From NCBI RefSeq assembly GCF_000143415.4, contig NW_003314268.1, positions 534,968 through 598,967 of the forward strand: 64,000 nucleotides of DNA, in the 5' to 3' direction. Below the pieces are notes generated by a model. That model had not been told where the DNA came from. It saw only the letters and a list, made by a program, of their open reading frames with translations, and made no database searches. Source of the stretch: Selaginella moellendorffii. Taxonomy: Eukaryota > Streptophyta > Lycopodiopsida > Selaginellales > Selaginellaceae. Numbering within the stretch: the stretch's first letter is position 1; each line of letters opens with the position of its first letter. This document shows, in pieces, positions 56,101-64,000 of the stretch. A program made the position numbers and the translations under genes.

Positions 56101-58576
56101 TGCCTCAACTATATACTTTCTTCATCCAACAATCTACTCTAAGTGCTAACGGATAAATCAACAAGCTATAGCAAATGAATGCTCCTTATGGGCAAACCCT
56201 CAAGGAAATAAAGTACTAGCTTAGCATATCATGGATCACCATTGAGAACTTAGTCAAAGCTACTACAATGCTACTATGTGCAAGTAAACTAGTTTCACTA
56301 TCAACTACTTTGGGGTTGATCATCGTTTAACCAAACAACTTCGTAAACATATTGCTCATTATCACATAGATATAATATAAAAATCATAATGACTTGATCA
56401 TTAATCAAGCAACATCTCGAGTAATGCCCATGTCACTACTGCAAAGGTTTACGTGAGTATCAAGTGTCAACTTAATTCGATAAAATGCAACATAAATGCC
56501 ATACCCCACTGATAACACTCAACATCACTAACTTTTGTTCATAACACGGACAAGCTTATGTTATTCTTTTTCTGACCAAACTTAAAACTAATTCAACATC
56601 AAGTTACTCAAGGAGCAATAACAAAGTTCTCTGGAAACGATCTGAGCATTGTAACCCAAGTCTTCAATAGCAAGCCTAGACAAAGTGGTTTAGCACTTCA
56701 CTGCTATCCATCAATTAACTCACCACTAGTAAGACCATTATTCCCAACATGCATCAAAATAGCGACTCTTGATTGCATGATGTGAACATGAGCAATGAGT
56801 TAACATCTCATTGCAAATAATCTCTCTAAAAAGATAAGATGATTTATATATTTGATCCTTCATCCCTGACAACTCTCTTTTTGGACTCTACTTTGACCAA
56901 ACCTTAAGCTTGCTTTCACACTGCCTTCAGTCCAATCCAAGAACAGTTTATGAGAGAACATGACAATGACTACTTGAACCAATAGACTAATCCCTATAGT
57001 CTTGATTGATCCACTCATAATCATGCTTAGGAAGGATCCGCTAGTGCCATGCTAAACAATTACAGACTAGCGTATTTGCCACTCATAACAAACCTAGGGG
57101 AGGTTCACTTTCACCCACGGTACAAGGAACAACTCATAGAACCACTGATAGGCTAACATTAATCTTGCTAACTCTAAGTGTAGCCTTGAGTTGCTAATAT
57201 GCCTCCCTCACGAGCCCAAATGCAAACTCATGCAAACAAAACATCTCACATCCATTTTATGAGCCCAAAAGCAAGGTCATACAATACAATACAAAAAGGT
57301 AACCAAAATCTCTACCTAAGGAACAAATGCGAAATCTTTACACCCAAACGTATACCCACTCAGATCATTGTTTTCATCTCTGCGTATGCAATGAGACTAG
57401 TTGCCCAATCTCATTGGATAGTACTCGCTGAGATGTATTCTTTGATACCAAATGTAGCACACGTGGTTTTTACCCTTTATTCTATGGTGATTTACCATAG
57501 AATAACCACGAAGCAAAACCTAAACCCCCCATATGCCATGTGTCATATGCTATATGCCACATGCCATGTGTCCAAAGGACAGTAGTGCAGAACCCGAGTT
57601 TCAAAGCCTTGGGCCACTGAACGAAAAAACAGAGCCAAACTCCTAAACATGGAGCCAAGGAGTGACGGAATCAGACCACAAAGCAACTCCCTACCATACA
57701 ACTTAAGGAGAGAAGGGACAAGAGTATGGAGTGATTGGAACAGTCTTAGAGCATCCAGTATCCTAATGCTAGGACTAGCATGCAAAATGGAGCCAAACAG
57801 AGTCTAACACTATTTTGGCATACCAGTGGCCTAATGTGAGGATATGAGTACTCCACAAACTAGCATGGTATGGAACTTGGGCTTAGACCCAAGCTGGATG
57901 CAGAACAAGGACAAGCATGTAAGTGGGAACTAGACTATACCTTAGGTTAGTCAACTATGCTTGATCTACACACTATCCCTATTATACATTTGGAACCCCC
58001 TATATCCTTCGCCCCCCTTGAGGAATATACACTTTGGGTTTTCACTTCAAATCTCCCTTAGTACCCTGGGACAAGTTTGAAACTCACTAAATATGGAATG
58101 TCCTTAGATTGTGAATTTGGACATGGACGAACACAATTGTGTTCAGGACAATCTCTACATTCTATAAATATGCCAAATGAGTAAATCTAGACACTTTCTA
58201 TAATTAGCATTTGGGAATGAAATGAGACTAACGCAAAGGGCATGATAGCAAAGGTGTTTAGCAAACACAGTAAGCTATCATCTAATGATATTGAGAGACT
58301 AATCTCAATATGTGAGGGTTTTTGTCACTAGTCAATGCAAGACATAATGAGACAGGAACTCCTTACCAAGCTAAGTATGCTTAGCTTATAGCACGTAGAA
58401 ATTCTGTCCTTATGCTCGTCTGGTGAACTTGAAATGCCCAGTTAACTCCACTAGCACAAGAGGGACTGATAAAGGGTCCAACAATACTGACCTCCTGCCA
58501 TCGTGGTAGTAAGGAAAGAATATTTAAAAGAACAACCAATAGATAATTTTCAATATCCAAAGTCACATTCGTGACA
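53120..58576 (-). mobile_element. LARD-B, old near-full-length copy in antisense
   Basis: The 5' LTR is 57453-58576 (1124 bp, ends TGTAGC and GTGACA on the plus strand). The primer site (TTTGGTATCAAAG in antisense) abuts it at about 57440-57452. The interior (53130-57439) aligns with 16349-20700 throughout, with many transitions and no ORFs. The distal end near 53100-53130 is rearranged and shows two TTTGGTATCAT words on the plus strand. The second LTR is missing. Confidence 0.8.
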
Positions 58577-58599
58577 TTCCAATCCACATCCACCCTCAT

Positions 58600-58765
58600 T
58601 TCTACCACCACCACTATCATTTCTGCCACACCACCATTGCCACCACCACCACCATCACCACCATTGCCACCACCACCAACATCACCACCATTACCACCAC
58701 CACCGTCATCACCACCACTAGTGCCATTGCAACTATTGTCATCACTGCTATTGTGCTACTGCCAC
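58600..58765. repeat. CCA/CCATCA-rich minisatellite
   Basis: Tandem units of the form ccaccaccatcaccaccattg.. repeat three to four times with drift. The His/Pro-rich or Pro-rich frames here are compositional. Confidence 0.85.
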
Positions 58766-58851
58766 CACCTCAAATGCCACTACTCTTAATATATTTGCAA
58801 AATTTGGCAGAAACTAACTACATTATAGAGTAGTTATCACCACCACCCCTA

Positions 58852-59224
58852 GTGCATAAAGGGGGTGTTGGGCCCAAGCTGGGGGCTAGATTTGATAATG
58901 GTGCTATTGAAAGTGTAGTTAAATTTGAAAGAGAAGTGGAGCTACTTGAATATGTTATGGACAAACACTTTCAAGAGATGGTTTTAAAAACCAAAGCAAG
59001 GCCAGTTGAAGGTGTTCTTGCAACCACAGCAGCCAGCTCAAGGTGGCTACCAAACATTTTACTTCAATCTTGAGCATACAATTTGGTGCTTTCTGATAAG
59101 CATTTTGTCTACATAGTAGATCTTTTTGGGCGATTAGAGAAGGCCATTCACATAATTCTAGAGTATCTCAAGTGGGAAGGCCTGGGAGACATGATTCAAG
59201 AGATCCCACTATATCAATTCACCC
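58852..59224 (+). other. Possible gene relic, unassigned
   Basis: A 73-aa open frame (EREVELLEYVMDKHFQEMVL) is followed after one stop by another open stretch in the same direction (VYIVDLFGRLEKAIH). The composition is protein-like but I cannot name a family. It could be a degraded retroelement or host exon. Confidence 0.25.
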
Positions 59225-59700
59225 AGACAAGCCTTGGGGTGGTCACTCTTATATAACTGTATATATCATCTGCATGTACGGATTGGGGTTATTTTGGGTG
59301 CAAACCATATGTATACATATAGGCCTCAGGGTTGAGTTTAATTTGAAATTTTTTGTATGTATGGGTAGGGGAGGAGGCGGAACTCATCAAGGGCTCTCTA
59401 CAATAGCAGACTATAGAGGGCAATAGATCTCAGGTGCAATAGGTATGAAGCGTGATATTATTATGTATGTAGAGGATGCGGATCAAAAGAAGCCTGTGAT
59501 GTTTTATACAAAAATAACAGAATATTCTATGTATATATAGAATTGAGATATTAATAGTAAGATTTGAAAAAATGCATATATGTAAGGGTATGGGGCAAAG
59601 TATGAACAACAAAAAAAGTATACTAGGCCCCCTATTCTAAACTTCCAGAACGCAGATAATATATAATGCTTATAAAGAGTGACCACCCCGAGAGACATGG
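59225..59700. mobile_element. MITE-like inverted-repeat element, tentative
   Basis: The left arm near 59227-59275 and the right arm near 59655-59698 are imperfect inverted repeats sharing GGGGTGGTCACTCTT followed by a TATA- and ATCTGC-containing tail. The interior has no coding capacity. No clear target duplication is seen. Confidence 0.35.
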
Positions 59701-60137
59701 TATGTTTCACCTCACTTTGTCAACATGGACATTTATAATTTTTACAAATAGAACAACATTGGGACAAATATAGGTATATTCTTTGTTTCGGTCTTCAAGC
59801 CAAGAATGACAAATACCCTCTTGATTTCACATAAAATCTAGAGGTTTTGGGATGACATTTGGAAAATGAAGTCTTGCAAATTTGATAATATACTTATAAG
59901 CCATCCCGAGACTCAATAATTTGGGCATTATCGATGGGAATCATTATTGGTATGCATGGATGAAGTGCATTAATGAATGCTTCTAAGACAATCTTATATA
60001 TCACATCAATGTTTTGGTTGGATATATACACAAGAGAGGATCTTTGGATATGGCAAGGCTTATGATAACGTGCAACATAATTAATGCATAAGTATTTTTC
60101 CCTCTTCAATCACTTTTAACAATTTGAGTTTTGCAAG

Positions 60138-60431
60138 TGTAGTGCATATGGTTTTCACCCTCTATCCTAGGGTGTTTTACCATAGGATAACTATGAAGCA
60201 AAACCTAAACCCTCTATGCCATGTGTCATATGCCATGTGCCACATATCACATGTCCCCAAGAATAGCAAAATAGAACCCAAATTTCAAAGCCTTGGGCCA
60301 CTGAATGAAGGAACAAAGCCAAACTCCTTAGCTGGCAACCAAGGAGTGAAGGAACCACTCTTAAGCGTACAACCTGAGGAATGAAAGAACAAGAGCACAA
60401 AGTGACATTAGAACAATCCTAGAGCTTCTAA
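60138..60431 (-). mobile_element. LARD-B LTR fragment, antisense
   Basis: It starts TGTAGTGCATATGG with the conserved hairpin (60163-60190) and continues with decayed LTR sequence to about 60431, where unrelated sequence (60432-60760) begins. Confidence 0.7.
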
Positions 60432-60759
60432 CATTACAGGGATATAGAGAGAGAAGTTAGAGGCCCCAACAAAGAAACCAAACCCATTGGTAAGGTTTAG
60501 ATAGACTATTGTAAACAGATAGTTAGAATTGTTTATATTGTTATGCCTTTTTAAACAGAATAAGGAACACTAACAAAGAGGCGAGCAATGTGACCAATTA
60601 ATAGTAGCTACCCCATGACTAAAGATTTCACTATACACATGAAGTGCCAAAGCCAATCTACCTATACTGGCCCAAATTCAAAGATCAATAAATGGACAAT
60701 ATCAAAGTCAAAGACAATGATATCTGAGAGACCAAATTATCAGTAAATAAATCTTAAAT

Positions 60760-61260
60760 AAGAACACAAAAGTATTCCAAGTAAATTATCATCTGATAAA
60801 CTAGTATTAGAGTATATGAACCATCAAGATCATCATAATTGGAAAATATAGAATTCACCATTCAACAAAATTTAATAGCCAGTGTATTATAAAAAAAACT
60901 CAATGATAAAGCTTAACTATCAAAGATTACAAATAGTATACTGAACAACTTATATAAGATAACGTAAAGAACACAAAGTATCATCGATTGGCAAGCAAAA
61001 TTCTTGTGGATGTATCATTCAAAGAAAATAACATCCAATCTATCAGAACCAATTATAGTATCAATCAACAAAATAGAATGAATGTGCTAAGACCAACAAA
61101 CACTCATTCATGCCAACTATCATACTAGTCAATTTGAATAGATCTCAATTAATAATACAAAGGAATTCAAGTTGTTTAAGCAAGCATCAGCAACATCCTA
61201 CCAATGTTTCAAACCCAAGAGACCAATCTAGAGAAAACTACAAAGAACATATGGTATCAA
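60760..61260 (-). mobile_element. LARD-B internal fragment, antisense
   Basis: It matches the reverse complement of about 20270-20720. It extends slightly beyond the point where the young element jumps into its 3' LTR, which reveals the deletion there. Confidence 0.65.
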
Positions 61261-62009
61261 AGCAAATGGCACAGGTATGATTTCCATTGATTAGTGGCTA
61301 CTTAAAAATATAATATACCCTTGAGCAAGGTATATTTCTACCCTAAATTTGAAATCATATGTATTGGACAACCATATGTACATCCTTCCTCTTGGTGGAG
61401 CATCTATAAATGAAGGTATCCACTGTGGGATTACAGTATTGATGGATGACTAGTTGCCTCATATGGAATAGCTAGTCTACACAATAGAAAAATTGGTAAA
61501 TTTAGTATGGAAATGGAGGTGTTAGTTTCACTTAGCTCAGTAGAGGTTGTTAGTCAATAGTCAATGAGGACATTAATATCTCTGAGAGGGGGGTGAGTGT
61601 AGTATATGTGATCATGGGATGAAATTTAGATATATTATCAACGTAGATTTTTGGAACCTTGGGGAATAAATGAGGATAAAATAGTCACTAAGGGCTCTCT
61701 CATCAAGTAATTGCCCCCTTTTCCAATTGGTTTAAGAAGAGAGAGATAGAATTTGTTACATGTCCTATAGGCAAAGGCATATTACACTTTTGTAAGCTAG
61801 GTGACACATAAAGTAGCAAAGGTGGTAAGTAACCTCTTTACCTAACACAAATCGCTACCAACTCAAACAACTTCCAGCCGTCACTGATAAGAAAATGACT
61901 AACAGAGTTATAACTCATTTAAGTTATGAATACTGTGAACTTTTCTTAAAGTTGTTTCCTTGGCAGTGTTCTAAACTAGAATGTGCATCGACGAAGATGT
62001 TGATCTCCC
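61261..62009. other. Stretch without a recognised gene
   Basis: I see no gene, known repeat or RNA. Confidence 0.35.
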
Positions 62010-62082
62010 CTAAGGGGGAGAGAGTGTCATGAATATGGCTATGGGTCTACGGGTCATATCCATGGCACTCTCTCCCCCTTAG
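62010..62082. repeat. 28-bp inverted repeat with PPT-LTR-like arms
   Basis: 62010-62037 and 62055-62082 are reverse complements with two mismatches, around a 17-base spacer. The left arm reads as a purine tract (AAGGGGGAGAGAG) followed by TGTCATGAATATG, resembling the polypurine tract/LTR junction of a chromovirus; the right arm is its mirror. Confidence 0.7.
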
Positions 62083-63277
62083 GTAAGTGCTAACTAGTGT
62101 TAACTATGCTAACTAGTGCTAACGTTATCTATCGGCTAGTCCCCCTTAGGTAAGTGCTAACTATGCTAACTAGTGCTAAAGTTATCTATCGGTTAGTCCT
62201 TTCGAATATTCTTTCTTTACTATCACAACAGCAAGAGGTCGGTATTGCTAGTCCCTTTTTCAATCTTTACCTAAGCTAGTTGAAAATTGGTTTTTGCATG
62301 TGCACTTAACTAGATGAGCATAAGGATGGAATTCCTAAGTGCTATTAATCAAACATATTCGACCTAGTTAGAGAAACTCATTTATTGACTTGCACTTGCT
62401 AATGTTGGGAACCCCCATGATATTGAGATTGGTCCCTCAATATTCACTAAATGATAGCTTACTGTATTTGCTAAACACCCTCACTATTATACACTTTATG
62501 TTAGTTTCGTTCAATCTTAATTGTTATTTATGGAAAATGTCTAGATTTGTTAATTTGGCATATCTATAGAATGTAGAGATTGACCTAAACACAATGGTGT
62601 TAGTCTCATATCCAAATTCACAATCTAGTGCCATTCTATATTTAGTTAGTCCCAAAGACTAACTCTTGGTACTAAAAATGGTAAAGGTGAAAGCCTAAAG
62701 CGTGCATTCCTTAGGGGGGGGAGGGGTGGGCTTGTGGGCAGTTCCAAATATAGTAAGGATAGTGGGTAGGTTGGGCATGGTTGACTAACCTAAGGCATAA
62801 TTTAGCTTCTATTTACATGTTTGTTTTGTTTTATATCTGGCTTGGGTCTAAACCCAAGTTCCACACCATGCTAACTAGTGGAGTACCCACATCCATACAT
62901 TAGGCCATAGGTATGCTAAAATAGTGCCAAATTCTATTTGGCTCCGTTTTGCATGCTACTCTTAGCATTGGGATGCTAGAAGCTTTAAGACTATTCCAAC
63001 TTTGCTTCATGCTCCTATCCCTTCATACCTCAGATTGTACATTCAAAAGTCACTCTGTGCTCCAGTTCCTTCGCTCCTTGGTTGCAAGCTAGGGAGTTGG
63101 CTCTATTCCTTAGTTCAATAGCCCCAAGGCCCTAAAACTTGGGTTTCACTCCACTATCCTTGGGGACACATAGCATATGGCATATGATATGTGGCACATG
63201 AAGGGTTTAGATTTTGCTTTGTGGTTATTCTATAGTAAAACACCATAGGATAGAGGGTAAAAACCACATGTACTACA
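62083..63277 (+). mobile_element. LARD-B LTR, decayed solo copy
   Basis: It aligns with the young LTR from about 62165 to 63277, including a G-rich run (62716-62728), the hairpin and the terminal CTACA. Its left edge carries a ~60-bp tandem duplication (gtaagtgctaact...atctatcgg) at 62083-62190. It is followed by unrelated DNA, with no primer site. Confidence 0.7.
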
Positions 63278-64000
63278 GGAAGCTAGGATAGTTTGTACTA
63301 CAAAAGCAAAGCCTAGTGTATGAATCCAATTTTCTTGCCAATCTCGATAAGGATGCAATTTGCAACCCCTATGGTGACAATTGAGCATCACTTATTTAGC
63401 ATTAACAAAATCATCAAAATGCCAATAGATAGTACAAGATTCTAATGGCTTTTATGATAACCATGTTGAGTAAGGTATGTTCTCAATATACTTCTTGTTA
63501 CTAAATGTTTGTATTGTCTTCAGTCGTTGGTGAAGGTTAGGTAAGACATATATGCATAATTTCATCGAGCTGAAAATAATGAAGAACTTTTCGAGCATTT
63601 AGTTGTAATTGACACGAAAATCAACATCATAAAGAAGACAAAGGTAAAGAAATTACTTAATGTGGCCGACCCTCGATGCCCAAACAAATGGTTTGATATC
63701 ATAATAAAGATTGTATGTCATAAAAATAAGTATTGTGCATGTTTACTTGAAGGTTACTCACAAATATTATTTCCTAATGGGCATGACTTCAGATGAGTTT
63801 CTTTACAACATCTTAAAGTCAAAGCTTACATATGAGGAGTAAATAAACATTCTAAATGACCTCAATAGTATACTCAAGGAAAGAGAAAAAGGTTTTGACA
63901 ATACAATGGAGATTGTGATAAGGAGGATTGTCTACATTTCACAAACTATATATAAAAGGAGATGTTTCTAGTCCTTTATAGAGGATGATCCTAAGCAATC
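63278..64000 (+). other. Stretch without a recognised gene
   Basis: A plus-strand frame around 63560-63800 (NVADPRCPNKWFDIIIK) reads like a protein relic but is broken by stops and not assignable. Confidence 0.25.

Noticed and set aside
1-64000. tRNA or rRNA genes
   Set aside because: Apart from primer binding sites complementary to a tRNA 3' end, I found no cloverleaf-like or rRNA-like segment by eye.

Overview
The window is eukaryotic nuclear DNA from what looks like a land plant with a repeat-rich genome, possibly a non-seed plant. The support is indirect. There are GT-AG mini-introns of 38-57 nt, LTR elements primed by an initiator-Met-type binding site (TGGTATCAGAG), a Ty3 chromovirus remnant with a chromodomain, ABRE/G-box motifs in an LTR, and strong C-to-T / G-to-A decay of repeats as expected from cytosine methylation. 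I cannot name the species. Nearly everything here is mobile DNA, and the only host-type gene I can defend is a small AT-rich bulb-type lectin gene.

Layout. 1-5812 is the end of a long-LTR, non-coding retrotransposon on the minus strand (called LARD-A here). 5813-6823 is a decayed chromovirus. 6824-25389 and 26032-37981 are two copies of one large DNA transposon of about 12 kb, with 24-25 bp terminal inverted repeats starting AAGCTCTATTTCG. They stand head to tail, separated and followed by the same 0.64 kb Ty3 integrase fragment (25390-26031 and 37982-38623). A third, truncated left end lies at 38624-38792. Copy 1 is split by a young 6.6 kb non-coding LTR element (LARD-B, 15219-21854) with a 5-bp target duplication; copy 2 keeps the empty site. 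From 38.8 kb to the end are decayed pieces of LARD-A and LARD-B, Ty3 fragments, simple repeats, the lectin gene (44116-44982, minus), and long stretches where I recognise nothing.

The DNA transposon is the notable system. It has two divergent genes. The minus-strand gene encodes a ~1029-aa transposase-like protein of the DUF7869 type: a CCKRRCC cysteine motif, then MDQ, TDNAG and GHTHEDVD motifs that fit an RNase-H-like D-D-E/D core. It is uninterrupted in copy 1. The plus-strand gene has about ten exons, and nearly all of its introns are in phase 1. It would encode a ~1640-aa fusion: a ParB-like region with a GQHSS motif, a segment resembling a methyltransferase motif I, a basic then a very acidic linker, and an FCP1/NIF-type HAD phosphatase domain at the C-terminus. 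It is broken by transition nonsense mutations in both copies.

Through the whole transposon runs a family of about 20 dispersed ~22-bp palindromes (half-site ATGGCRTG followed by WGG, then the reverse complement). They occur at both ends, in the divergent promoter, at the stop codons of both genes, inside tiny introns, and in frame inside coding exons. I know of no described element with this organisation. The palindromes could be binding sites for an element-encoded protein or a mini-element multiplying inside the transposon.
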